From Psychrobacter sp. UBA3483 (lineage in GTDB: Bacteria > Pseudomonadota > Gammaproteobacteria > Pseudomonadales > Moraxellaceae), in the NCBI RefSeq assembly GCF_002377905.1, contig NZ_DFQS01000013.1:1-40255 (forward strand): a stretch of DNA of 40,255 nucleotides. Reading direction: 5' to 3'. The notes beneath the pieces were generated by a model. The model saw only the letters and a list, made by a program, of their open reading frames with translations, was not told the origin of the DNA and searched no databases. This document shows, piece by piece, positions 24,386 through 32,959 of the stretch; position 1 is the stretch's first letter; each line of letters begins with the position of its first letter. The position numbers and the translations under genes were made by a program.

Positions 24386-26023
24386 ATGAGCAAAATTGAA
24401 AAATTAGACGACTTTCACCTAACGATTGCTGAGATTAAGAAAAAAGACTACCCGCAGCTCAAAGCCTTGATGGATCGCGTTTATGTCAACCTAGGCGGTG
24501 CATGGTCAAAAAACACCATTCATGCTTTGATTGATGCCTTTCCCGAAGGGCAGATTGCGCTATTTGACCACGATGAGCTGATTGGCATCGTGCTCTCTAT
24601 GCGCGTCGATTACAACAAGTTCTCTAACCCGCATACTTATGATGATTTAATTGGTCATAAAGAAATTATCAGAGACAACCCTGAAGGCGACGCGATTTAT
24701 GGGCTTGATGCATTAATCGACCCTGAGTATCGTGGGTATCGTTTGGGGCGTAGGCTCTATGATGCGCGTAAAGAGCTGTGCCGTCAGTTAAACTTCCGCG
24801 CTATTTTGGCCGGCGGTCGTATTCCCAATTATCACAATCATCAAGATTTGACCCCGGGCGAATATATTGAGGCTGTAGAAGCGCGTGAGATTCATGACCC
24901 AGCGCTGTCGTTCCAGTTATCCAATGGCTTTATTGTTAAACGTATTTTGACCGCGTATTTGCCAGATGATGCACAGTCAAAAGGCTTTGCGACGCTACTT
25001 GAATGGGCAAATATTTATTATGAGCCGCAAGATTATAAGCCAAACACCCGTAAATCAGAGGTGCGTATCGGCGGTATTCAGTGGCAAATGCGTGAAGTTG
25101 AGTCACCTGAGGAGCTGCTGCAACAAGTTGAGTTTTTCGTCGATATCATGGCTGATTACAACTCTGACTTTGCGTGTTTGCCAGAATTCTTTAACGCGCC
25201 CTTAATGGGGCTGTGTGAATCGACTGATCAAAACGTCGCGATTCGCTTTTTGGCCGGTTATACCGAATGGTTTAAAAACGAGATTTCGCATTTGGCAGTT
25301 AGTTATAACGTCAATGTCATCACCGGTTCCATGCCGTTTTTGGACGACGATGATACTTTATATAATATCAGTTATTTGTGCCGCCGTGATGGTACGGTCG
25401 AAGAGCAGCGCAAAATTCATATTACCCCGCATGAGCGTAGCGCGTGGGTGATTGAAGGCGGTGATGAAGTCAAAGTGTTTGACACCGATGCTGGACGTGT
25501 CGGTATCTTAGTTTGCTATGATATTGAGTTCCCCGAGCTTGCACGTTTGATGGCGCTTGATGACATGGATATTTTGTTTGTCCCATTTTGGACAGATACC
25601 CAAAACGGCTACCTGCGCGTACGCCACTGTGCCCAAGCGCGAGCGATTGAAAACGAATGTTATGTGATGATTTGTGGTTCTGTCGGTAACTTGCCGCAAG
25701 TTGAAAGCTTGGATATTCAATACGCACAGTCGTCTATTTTCTCACCATCGGATTTTGCGTTCCCGCACGATGCGATTATGGCGGAAACCACGCCTAATAC
25801 AGAGATGGTATTCTTCTCGGATTTGAACTTAGATAAGCTTATTCACGTTCGTAACGAAGGCTCGGTGCATAATCTACTTGACCGCCGCGATGATTTGTTT
25901 AGCTTAAAGTGGAAAAGAAAAGCCAAAGTGCCAGCAAGTAAATTATCAGATGCTGAGCGCCGTGAAAACTCCGGTAGCGTCCTTATCGGCGATCCGCTAC
26001 AAGACCGTGCGAAAAAACCTTAA
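24386..26023 (+). CDS. GNAT acetyltransferase-nitrilase fusion protein
   Basis: A 545-residue two-domain protein, preceded by AGGA. The N-terminal GNAT domain (~10-200) has the acetyl-CoA loop pattern RGYRLGRRLY (116-125), preceded by the core strand YGLDALIDPEY. The C-terminal domain (~225-510) is a carbon-nitrogen hydrolase with the full Glu-Lys-Cys triad: Glu267 (LPEFF), Lys343 (QRKIHITPHE) and Cys377 (LVCYDIEFPE). The fusion occurs in other bacteria, but its substrate is unknown; one hypothesis is that one half forms and the other cleaves an N-acyl or amide bond of the same metabolite. No catabolic neighbours hint at a pathway. It is cytoplasmic. Confidence 0.93.
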   Translation: MSKIEKLDDFHLTIAEIKKKDYPQLKALMDRVYVNLGGAWSKNTIHALIDAFPEGQIALFDHDELIGIVLSMRVDYNKFSNPHTYDDLIGHKEIIRDNPEGDAIYGLDALIDPEYRGYRLGRRLYDARKELCRQLNFRAILAGGRIPNYHNHQDLTPGEYIEAVEAREIHDPALSFQLSNGFIVKRILTAYLPDDAQSKGFATLLEWANIYYEPQDYKPNTRKSEVRIGGIQWQMREVESPEELLQQVEFFVDIMADYNSDFACLPEFFNAPLMGLCESTDQNVAIRFLAGYTEWFKNEISHLAVSYNVNVITGSMPFLDDDDTLYNISYLCRRDGTVEEQRKIHITPHERSAWVIEGGDEVKVFDTDAGRVGILVCYDIEFPELARLMALDDMDILFVPFWTDTQNGYLRVRHCAQARAIENECYVMICGSVGNLPQVESLDIQYAQSSIFSPSDFAFPHDAIMAETTPNTEMVFFSDLNLDKLIHVRNEGSVHNLLDRRDDLFSLKWKRKAKVPASKLSDAERRENSGSVLIGDPLQDRAKKP

Positions 26024-26100
26024 GCGCTTATAGTCAGTCCGAAATAAAAGCAATATGGTGATAGCAATGTGCGATTTTTTAAAAGCATTCTAAAGAATTT

Positions 26101-26748
26101 ATGAATAATACGGCTGACCATTCAGCCGTTTATTTTTATCTACTAAAATTTAAAGGCAAAAAAGCAGCCACTATGACGACTGATACTGATACTGAAAAAA
26201 ACCTTGATATCGAAAAAAGCCTTGAGAAACCAAAAAAAACGCCCAAGCAAAAGCTATTGTCTGTTGCTAAAAACTTGCTTATATATGGTTTAGCATTTGT
26301 GGTCATTTATATGGCGATTAACTGGTGGCGCCAACCGGTCATGCCAGCCAATCCACAATTGCAATTGACCGACTATCAAGGTCAAAGCGTTGATTTGGCA
26401 GCCATGAGTCGGGATAAGCCAACGCTGGTATACTTCTGGGGAACTTGGTGTACAGTTTGTCGGGTGACCTCACCGACCATAGATAAGCTTGCCGCTGCAA
26501 ATAATTACCCTGTAGTGACCATTGCCATTAAATCAGGCTCTAATCAAGAGCTGCATAGCTACCTCACTGAACACCATTATCAATTTACCACTATCAATGA
26601 CCAAGTAGGTGAGATATTTGCTGATTGGCAAGGTCAAGTAACGCCGTCTTATGTGGTACTAAAAGATGGCGAGATGACGCAAGGCTTGACCGGTATTCAG
26701 CCGCTTTGGTCACTCAAATTGCGTTTATGGTTATCAGAAGTTTTTTAG
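26101..26748 (+). CDS. Membrane-anchored thioredoxin-like protein (DsbE/TlpA type)
   Basis: A 215-residue protein from ATG 26101; an ATG at 26173 is an alternative, and neither has a strong ribosome-binding site. A basic N-terminal region precedes one membrane helix (~56-74), then a thioredoxin-fold domain facing the periplasm. The redox motif is WCTVC (116-120) and the cis-proline loop is VTPSYVV (Pro182). Relatives act as periplasmic disulfide reductases, for example in cytochrome c maturation or copper tolerance (ScsD-like). No ccm or scs genes lie beside it, so the client is unknown. Its stop codon runs directly into a tandem heptamer repeat. Confidence 0.88.
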   Translation: MNNTADHSAVYFYLLKFKGKKAATMTTDTDTEKNLDIEKSLEKPKKTPKQKLLSVAKNLLIYGLAFVVIYMAINWWRQPVMPANPQLQLTDYQGQSVDLAAMSRDKPTLVYFWGTWCTVCRVTSPTIDKLAAANNYPVVTIAIKSGSNQELHSYLTEHHYQFTTINDQVGEIFADWQGQVTPSYVVLKDGEMTQGLTGIQPLWSLKLRLWLSEVF

Positions 26749-26775
26749 TCAATGGTCAATAGTCAATAGTCAATA
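26748..26775 (+). repeat. Tandem heptamer repeat GTCAATA
   Basis: Four back-to-back copies: GTCAATG then three GTCAATA. The first base is the last base of the TAG stop codon of the thioredoxin-like gene. A further GGTCAATTA lies about 20 bases on. It is too short to be a minisatellite of known function, but slippage could vary its copy number between strains. Confidence 0.8.
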
Positions 26776-27182
26776 GTATAAAATCTAATAAATGGTCAAT
26801 TAAGGGGTCTAGACCTATGCTTTAATAGATGGCGCATTGCTGCTATAAGTCATTGCTTTTGGCTAAAAATAGGACGATACCGGCCAGCTCTTTTTACCCT
26901 ACTCATTTTGTCATATAATAGCTGCCGTACTCCTATTCCCTTTTCTAAGTATTCTACTAAAAATATTTTTTGTTGCAATCGTCTGATTAGTATTTATGAT
27001 GGACGTGTCCATTTACAATCAAGTGATAAGCAACCTATTTTGCGCCATGTTTTTTAAGCAAATTTTTTCAAGTAATAAGTAAAAGACTAGCATCGATTAT
27101 CCAATATTTAACCCCATATATCTTTAATCTTACGCCTGAGTTTAAACATAACCTTTAACCATCATCTTATAAGACACCTTCT
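26776..27182. other. Leader region of ileS
   Basis: Roughly 400 non-coding bases. A TATAAT hexamer at 26914-26919 with a poor TTTTTA -35 could start an ileS transcript with a leader of about 260 bases. I saw no T-box pattern (not expected in this group) and no Ile-rich leader peptide. A 28-codon frame starting at 26996 lacks a ribosome-binding site. Confidence 0.35.
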
Positions 27183-30041
27183 ATGACTGATAAAAGTACC
27201 GACACCCCAAGCCACGATTATAAAGACACCCTAAACCTTGCTGATACGCCCTTTGCCATGCGTGCAAACCTTGCCAAACGTGAGCCAGATTGGCTAGCAG
27301 CTTGGGAAGCCGACGACGTGTACGGCAAAATTCGTCAGGCGCGGACGGGCGCAACCAAATATATTTTGCACGACGGCCCTCCATACGCCAACGGGCAGAT
27401 TCACTTAGGTCACGCGGTCAATAAAGTGTTAAAAGACATTATCGTGAAGTCAAAAACCTTGTCAGGCTTTGATGCGCCTTACGTGCCAGGTTGGGACTGT
27501 CACGGTTTGCCTATCGAGCAAAAAGTCGAAGCCAAAGTCGGTAAGGTCGGTCAAAAAGTCTCAGCAACTGAATTTCGTGGCCTATGCCGCGAATATGCAA
27601 GTACCCAAATTGAGCTGCAAAAGGCTGACTTTAAACGTCTGGGCGTGTTTGGTGATTGGGACAATCCTTATTTGACGATGAACTTCCACCAAGAAGCTAA
27701 TATCGTACGTGCGCTTGCTAAAATTTATGACAACGGCCACGTCACCCGCGGCATGAAGCCAGTCAACTGGTGCTTGGATTGTAGCTCTGCGCTAGCAGAA
27801 GCTGAAGTGGAATACCAAGATAAAGTCTCTGATGCTATTTATGTGAGCTTTGATGTGCTGGATACCGACAAGGTTGCCGCATTAAGCGGCATTGAAGGTA
27901 ACATCGCCGCGATTATCTGGACGACAACCCCTTGGACGTTACCAGCGAACCAAGCCATCTCGGTACACCCTGAGCATGACTATAGCGTGGTCGCGACTGC
28001 CAAAGGTAACTTCTTATTAGCCACTGACTTGGTTGAAAGCGCATTAAGCGAGTTTAAACTGACTAACGATGGCATCTTAGCTACCGTATCAGGACGCGAG
28101 CTTGAAGGTCTGCGCGCCCAGCATCCATTGATTGCGGATCGTCAAGTGCCGCTTATCCTAGGTGAACACGTAACCACTGATAGCGGTACTGGCCTCGTCC
28201 ATACCGCACCGGGGCATGGTCTTGACGATTATATCGTTGGCCTAAAATATAACTTGCCGGTTGAAAACCCAGTCAGTGGGACGGGCGTTTATCTAGACAG
28301 CGCTGCGGTATTTGCAGGCGAACATATCTATAAAGCCAATCCGCAAATCATTGCAGCACTGCATGATAACGGTCATTTAATCAACCATACCAAAATCGAG
28401 CACAGCTATCCGCATTGCTGGCGTCATAAGTCGCCGATTATTTTCCGCGCCACGCCGCAGTGGTTTATCAATATGGAAACCAAAGGCTTACGTGAGCGTG
28501 CGCTTGCCGATATCCCAACGGTCAATTGGACGCCTGCTTGGGGTCAAAACCGCATTGAAGCGATGATGACCGGTCGCCCAGATTGGTGTATCTCGCGTCA
28601 GCGTACATGGGGCGTGCCGATTACCTTCTTTATGCATAAAGAAACCGGTGAGCTGCATCCAAATACGCTAGAGCTGATGGAAGTAGCGGCGCAAAAAATT
28701 GAAGCTGGCGGCGTTGAAGCTTGGTTTGATGCTAGCTGTGAAGATTTCTTGGGTAGCGAAGCGGCTGACTATGATAAAGCAACCGATACGCTAGACGTTT
28801 GGTTTGACTCAGGCACGACGCATTTTGCCGTTCTTGAGCAACGTGATGAGCTGACCAATCCTGCCGATATGTATCTCGAAGGTTCGGATCAGCATCGCGG
28901 TTGGTTCCAGACTTCTCTACTAACGTCTGAAGCCATGTACGAGCGCCCACCGTTTAAGCAAGTATTGACCCATGGTTTTGTCGTCGATGAAAACGGGCGC
29001 AAGATGAGTAAGTCACTTGGCAACATCATCACGCCGCAAGACGAAATCAATAAAACCGGCGCCGATATGCTGCGTTTGTGGATTGCCTCGAGCGACTATC
29101 GTTATGAGATGAGCGCAGGTAAAACAGTCTTTAAAGGCGCCATCGACATGTATCGCCGTATCCGTAATACCCTACGCTTCTTGCTTGCTAATACTGATGA
29201 CTTTAATCCTGCGACCAACAGCCTTGATATTAATGAGCTGGTCAGTCTTGATAAATTTATCATTGAGCGCGCGCAAACCGTACAAGCGCAAATCATCAGC
29301 GCGTATGATGCGATGGACTTTCACCAAGTCACCCAGCATATCACCGCGTTTTGCTCCCAGGATTTAGGTAGCTTTTATCTCGATATTATCAAAGACCGTC
29401 AGTACACCACCCAAACTGATGGACAGCCGCGTCGCTCTGCGCAAACGGCGATTTATCATATCGCCCATGCCTTGATTCGCTGGATTACGCCAATCTTGTC
29501 ATTCACTGCACAAGAAGCGTGGGAAGTATTGGAAGGTAAAAACGGCACTGACGCAGGCTACGTATTTACTGAAAGGTGGTATGAGTTCCCAGCATTTGAG
29601 CTGAGTGCCATCAGTAGCGACGATTGGCAACGTATCATGCAAGCAAAAGATATGGTTAATAAACATATCGAAACCGCGCGCGGTGAAAAAATTATCAACG
29701 CCAACTTGTCTGCGGGCGTTGATTTATATGCTGATGGTGCGATGTATGACAGCTTAGCCAAGCTTGGCGAAGAGCTGCGCTTTGTCCTGATTACCAGTAG
29801 CGCAGCGTTAAAGCCTATGAGCGCTGCGCCTGCTGATAAAGCCAGCGCAAAAGCAGATAGTAATGACAATGAAGACACATCTAGCGATTTAGTGGTTAAC
29901 GTCAGCGCAGCGACGGGCACCAAATGCGTACGCTGCTGGCATATCCGTGATGACATCGGTATAGACGCGGCGCATCCTGAACTATGTGCACGCTGCGTAA
30001 CCAACGTCGCAGGCGTGGGCGAGGTGCGCCACTATGCCTAA
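27183..30041 (+). CDS. ileS: Isoleucyl-tRNA synthetase
   Basis: A 952-residue class I synthetase that charges tRNA-Ile. The ATP-binding motif HLGH (74-77, within PPYANGQIHLGH) and KMSKS (607-611) are intact. The editing (CP1) domain between them contains the TTPWTLPAN segment and the GTGLVHTAPGHG loop that removes mischarged valine. The C-terminal zinc site is complete: Cys915 and Cys918 (KCVRCW) with Cys935 and Cys938 (CARC). A Ser/Ala/Asp-rich insert (~880-905) precedes the zinc module. The ribosome-binding site is weak. The 3' end overlaps lspA by eight bases, the same pairing as in the E. coli operon. Confidence 0.98.
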   Translation: MTDKSTDTPSHDYKDTLNLADTPFAMRANLAKREPDWLAAWEADDVYGKIRQARTGATKYILHDGPPYANGQIHLGHAVNKVLKDIIVKSKTLSGFDAPYVPGWDCHGLPIEQKVEAKVGKVGQKVSATEFRGLCREYASTQIELQKADFKRLGVFGDWDNPYLTMNFHQEANIVRALAKIYDNGHVTRGMKPVNWCLDCSSALAEAEVEYQDKVSDAIYVSFDVLDTDKVAALSGIEGNIAAIIWTTTPWTLPANQAISVHPEHDYSVVATAKGNFLLATDLVESALSEFKLTNDGILATVSGRELEGLRAQHPLIADRQVPLILGEHVTTDSGTGLVHTAPGHGLDDYIVGLKYNLPVENPVSGTGVYLDSAAVFAGEHIYKANPQIIAALHDNGHLINHTKIEHSYPHCWRHKSPIIFRATPQWFINMETKGLRERALADIPTVNWTPAWGQNRIEAMMTGRPDWCISRQRTWGVPITFFMHKETGELHPNTLELMEVAAQKIEAGGVEAWFDASCEDFLGSEAADYDKATDTLDVWFDSGTTHFAVLEQRDELTNPADMYLEGSDQHRGWFQTSLLTSEAMYERPPFKQVLTHGFVVDENGRKMSKSLGNIITPQDEINKTGADMLRLWIASSDYRYEMSAGKTVFKGAIDMYRRIRNTLRFLLANTDDFNPATNSLDINELVSLDKFIIERAQTVQAQIISAYDAMDFHQVTQHITAFCSQDLGSFYLDIIKDRQYTTQTDGQPRRSAQTAIYHIAHALIRWITPILSFTAQEAWEVLEGKNGTDAGYVFTERWYEFPAFELSAISSDDWQRIMQAKDMVNKHIETARGEKIINANLSAGVDLYADGAMYDSLAKLGEELRFVLITSSAALKPMSAAPADKASAKADSNDNEDTSSDLVVNVSAATGTKCVRCWHIRDDIGIDAAHPELCARCVTNVAGVGEVRHYA

Positions 30042-30672
30042 ATCAGCGCCTAATCCGACAGACTCATCGGACAATAAGCAGCCGCAGGTTGAGGTTGATC
30101 ATTCGCCTACGCCTGCGCATGCGACTACAGGTAGCTCAACCACGCCTAAAGGTCGTCTAAAGAAGACGCCAAAAATGGTCGCTAATGGCAGCCGCGCCTT
30201 TATGTGGTACTTGCTGGCGCTTGCTGTGCTTATCATTGACCAGTGGACGAAGTGGTTGGCTGAAACCAATCTAAACTTCCTCGAGCCCATACCTGTAATT
30301 GAGCCGTTTTTAAATTGGACGCTTGCTTATAATTATGGCGCGGCGTTTAGCTTCTTGGCAGACCAAGCAGGTTGGCAAAAATGGTTTTTTGCCGGACTGG
30401 CACTCGTAATGTCACTGTTTTTAATCTGCTATTTGATTAAAGCACCGCGTAAAGCCAAGCTATTATCGTTTGGTTTGGCTCTGGTACTTGGCGGCGCTCT
30501 GGGCAACTTGATTGACCGCTTGCTCCATGGTCACGTGATTGACTTTATTCACGTGCATTACGCCGACGTTTGGCATTATCCTATTTTTAACATTGCCGAT
30601 ATTGGTATTTGTATTGGTGTGGCGCTGATTGTGATTGATATGCTGTTTTTAGAAAAGAAACGTGATGCTTAA
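30034..30672 (+). CDS. lspA: Lipoprotein signal peptidase II
   Basis: A 212-residue inner-membrane aspartyl protease that cuts the signal peptide of diacylglyceryl-lipoproteins. Four membrane helices are visible. Catalytic Asp161 lies in GNLIDR and Asp189 in FNIADI; the family motifs DQWTKW (69-74) and NYGAAFSFL (100-108) are present. The family is usually about 165 residues; here a ~45-residue Pro/Ser/Thr-rich cytoplasmic N-terminal extension precedes the first helix. An internal start is possible (ATG 30175 at codon 48), but the upstream start overlaps ileS as expected for translational coupling. A strong terminator follows. Confidence 0.96.
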   Translation: MPKSAPNPTDSSDNKQPQVEVDHSPTPAHATTGSSTTPKGRLKKTPKMVANGSRAFMWYLLALAVLIIDQWTKWLAETNLNFLEPIPVIEPFLNWTLAYNYGAAFSFLADQAGWQKWFFAGLALVMSLFLICYLIKAPRKAKLLSFGLALVLGGALGNLIDRLLHGHVIDFIHVHYADVWHYPIFNIADIGICIGVALIVIDMLFLEKKRDA

Positions 30673-30696
30673 ATGATATAAATACAATGACTTTGC

Positions 30697-30729
30697 AAAT
30701 AGGCTACCACTTAGATAGCCTATTTTTTT
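30697..30729 (+). terminator. Terminator of ileS-lspA
   Basis: AAATAGGCTA (30697-30706) and TAGCCTATTT (30716-30725) are a perfect 10-bp stem with a 9-base loop, followed by T's to 30729. Confidence 0.92.
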
Positions 30730-30841
30730 GCGCCTTTATTAAGATTTAGCGTACTAAAGCTTAGCGATAACGTAAGCCCTATAGTCGATTTTCGATAAAA
30801 ACGCTAAAGTATATTAAGTTCAATATAAAAAGGGTGCTGCC

Positions 30842-31468
30842 ATGTCTGATAGTCAAATAACACCTATTGCTCAAAAGCGACTCTCAGTTTTTGATGACAC
30901 GAATGCTAAAAACAATAGTGGTAGAAATAATAATGGTCATAGCGTGGCTTTATCGGTGTTACAAGCTGATATTACCACCTTAAAAGTTGATGCTATTGTC
31001 AATGCCGCCAATTCAAGCTTACTTGGTGGCGGCGGCGTTGATGGCGCAATTCATCGGGCAGCTGGACATGAGTTATTGGCGTATTGTCGTACCTTGAATG
31101 GTTGTCAGACAGGTGATGCTAAAATCAGTCCAGCGTTTAAGCTACCCTGTCAGTATGTGATTCATACAGTCGGCCCTGTTTGGCATGGTGGCAATCGTCA
31201 CGAGCCAGAGCTACTTGCCAGCTGTTATCAAAACTCACTGGACTTAGCAGTTCAAAATAATCTAAGCAGCATTGCTTTTCCGTCTATCAGTACCGGCGTA
31301 TATGGCTATCCAATCGACAAAGCAGCACAAATTGCTGTGGGTACGGTGCAAGATTATCTACAGAATAGCTTAGGCGAAACGTCTGAGCTTTCAATTCGCG
31401 AAGTGATTTTTTGCTGCTTTTCAGCCAGCGATGCAGCGGTTTATAAGAGCATATTAGAGCAGGATTAA
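30842..31468 (+). CDS. Macrodomain protein (ADP-ribose binding/deacetylating type)
   Basis: A 208-residue protein with AAGGG before ATG. After a ~33-residue polar, Asn-rich N-terminal extension comes a MacroD-type macrodomain: VDAIVNAANSSLLGGGGVDGAIHRAAG (49-75) with Asn54/Asn57 and Asp67, TGDAKIS, VIHTVGP, and the phosphate loop SISTGVYGYP. In MacroD/YmdB proteins these residues hydrolyse O-acetyl-ADP-ribose or remove ADP-ribose from proteins. No ADP-ribosyltransferase or toxin gene lies nearby. It is convergent with the DUF1294 gene with only 32 bases between the stop codons and no clear terminator. Confidence 0.94.
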   Translation: MSDSQITPIAQKRLSVFDDTNAKNNSGRNNNGHSVALSVLQADITTLKVDAIVNAANSSLLGGGGVDGAIHRAAGHELLAYCRTLNGCQTGDAKISPAFKLPCQYVIHTVGPVWHGGNRHEPELLASCYQNSLDLAVQNNLSSIAFPSISTGVYGYPIDKAAQIAVGTVQDYLQNSLGETSELSIREVIFCCFSASDAAVYKSILEQD

Positions 31469-31500
31469 AAGTAAAACAGGCATAGGAGTAAAAAGCACGC

Positions 31501-32175
31501 TTATAGCAATCCTTTTAAAGCGTCTAGACCACCACCCACTAGTATAAATAACAACCCTGCCAAATTAATAATGACGGTTAAATAGTACGCAATACGAAAT
31601 TCAGGCTTTTGTGACTTATGACGTAAGTAGGTTTGCGCAACCATCGCCCCAACCCAGCCACCAAGCGCACTTAACAGATGCAGCGTTGATTCAGGCGTGC
31701 GCCAGTCGCCACTTTGAGCAGCGACTTTGTCTTTGGCATACATGCTATAGGTAATGACGCCTAATACCGCGTACCAAGCAACTACCAGCCAGCCTAGCTT
31801 ATTCATTACCGCTAGTAAGATTAAAACCCCATAAAAACCAACGCCGAGGAACAGACGTTTCTTTTGCCCTGCTTCAAATTCTGCTTGGGCACTGCGTTTG
31901 TGATTACGCTGCCGGATTTGGCTGTTCTTTTGCGCCATTTTTTGTTGTACAAAGCTGAGTTCTTGCACGTCCTTTGCTTGCAGGCGTCCCTGATTGTCTT
32001 GCCCCACGATAAAAACCACTTGCTCGCCAATTTCGGGACGACGCTGGGCTTTAAACGCACTAACATGAAAAAATACCGACTCGCCGGCCGCAGTTTCGAT
32101 AAAACCAAAACCTTTATCGTCTTGCCATTTTTTGATATGACCTTGTTTTCTTATATTTATCTGCTTAGTTTTCAT
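31501..32175 (-). CDS. Cold-shock domain-DUF1294 membrane protein
   Basis: A 224-residue protein. Residues ~9-72 are a cold-shock domain with the RNA-binding motifs KGFGFI (21-26) and VFFHVS (34-39). A basic, Gln/Lys-rich linker (~75-107) leads to DUF1294 (~108-215), with hydrophobic helices and the conserved YAKDKVAAQSGDWRTPESTLHLLSALGG-type block (146-173). The arrangement suggests a nucleic-acid-binding domain tethered to the inner membrane. The fusion is known in other proteobacteria, but its function is not. It would suit a cold-adapted host, though this is speculation. Confidence 0.93.
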   Translation of the reverse strand: MKTKQINIRKQGHIKKWQDDKGFGFIETAAGESVFFHVSAFKAQRRPEIGEQVVFIVGQDNQGRLQAKDVQELSFVQQKMAQKNSQIRQRNHKRSAQAEFEAGQKKRLFLGVGFYGVLILLAVMNKLGWLVVAWYAVLGVITYSMYAKDKVAAQSGDWRTPESTLHLLSALGGWVGAMVAQTYLRHKSQKPEFRIAYYLTVIINLAGLLFILVGGGLDALKGLL

Positions 32176-32237
32176 AACTGTATACTTTTTGATTTTAATG
32201 ATTGTTAACGACCATTATATAACCTTCCTGCGCTCAT

Positions 32238-32270
32238 AAAAAAAGCTAAGAGCATTACTCTTAGCTTTTT
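32238..32270 (-). terminator. Terminator of the small lipoprotein gene
   Basis: GCTAAGAG-CATTA-CTCTTAGC (32245-32265) is a perfect 8-bp stem flanked by A7 and T5. On the minus strand seven T's follow; it could also work in the plus direction. Confidence 0.9.
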
Positions 32271-32306
32271 ATTGACCATAAAATATCTTAACAAGGCATT
32301 AAGGTA

Positions 32307-32624
32307 TTAACGGCATTTTTTCTGCTCATACAAGTTGGTCATATTATTGCGACGATCTTTTGCGGCATTGATAGCTTCTTCAGTATTAGAATAGGTACCA
32401 ATCAAAGCTGGCCAAAATAAAATTGCTGCTGCTACGTTTTTACCAGTCGCTTTACGCTCAGCGCGTGCCTTTTGTTCAAAGTCATCAGCTTCTGCTATTT
32501 CATTAAGAATTTGCTGACAAGACAAATTAACGTCACTTACTTTTTTAGTTTGTACAACATGTGGAGTTGCACACCCTTGAGCTAATAACGCGAACACTCC
32601 AATTACCAAAATAGCTTTTTTCAT
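32307..32624 (-). CDS. Small lipoprotein of unknown function
   Basis: I start it at the second ATG (32624, 105 residues), because GAG lies at a suitable distance there but touches the first ATG (32630). The signal peptide ends in lipobox LAQGC, with Cys18 as the acylated residue. The mature part has one paired cysteine set (LSCQQ and KKCR), a charged helix (NEIAEADDFEQKARAERKATGKN), then a small hydrophobic turn NVAAAILFWPALIGTYSNTEEAINAAKDR that is typical of a widespread uncharacterised lipoprotein family. It probably sits in the outer membrane facing the periplasm. It is transcribed alone. Confidence 0.82.
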   Translation of the reverse strand: MKKAILVIGVFALLAQGCATPHVVQTKKVSDVNLSCQQILNEIAEADDFEQKARAERKATGKNVAAAILFWPALIGTYSNTEEAINAAKDRRNNMTNLYEQKKCR

Positions 32625-32959
32625 AATCATCTCAGAAGTTATTTGACTTACAATTATTAATAGATAAGTTACGTTGCTTAAATTAAGTTTACATTTATAT
32701 ACATTAAGAAAGACAATGTCAACTTAATTTCATTCCTAAACAACTTTAATTGTTTATGATTTTTAGTAGAGCTATTAACGCATTGTATTTATTAATTTTT
32801 TGAAAAGACATATAAAATAGAGTGGTAAATATATCAGTAACAGCTGATACAAGTGGTTTAGCACATATCTGTCACATCAAGAGGTTTAGTCTATGGGCTA
32901 TGCTAAACTCTCTATTATAATTAACCCTCTTAATTCTATTCTATAAAAGACACATTACT
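32625..32959. other. Divergent spacer between the lipoprotein gene and fkpB, with repeats
   Basis: About 335 AT-rich bases. On the fkpB side are an inverted repeat TATCAG-N6-CTGATA (32832-32849), a near-identical direct repeat CAAG(T/A)GGTTTAG (32850-32861 and 32878-32889), a CTAAAC that is inverted relative to GTTTAG (32903-32908), and a TATAAT (32916-32921) about 39 bases before the ATG. The repeats crowd just upstream of the -10 box, where a regulator could bind. Confidence 0.5.

Noticed and set aside
26996..27082. 28-codon frame in the ileS leader as a possible leader peptide
   Set aside because: No ribosome-binding site and no run of isoleucine codons; no attenuator hairpins follow.
26776..27182. 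T-box upstream of ileS
   Set aside because: No T-box sequence or specifier-loop structure seen, and T-boxes are essentially absent from gammaproteobacteria.
29558..30004. 148-codon reading frame antisense to the ileS 3' end
   Set aside because: ileS is certain here, including its zinc motif; the antisense frame has no start signal.
31864..32208. 114-codon plus-strand frame across the DUF1294 gene start
   Set aside because: It overlaps a well-supported cold-shock/DUF1294 gene on the other strand and has no family features.
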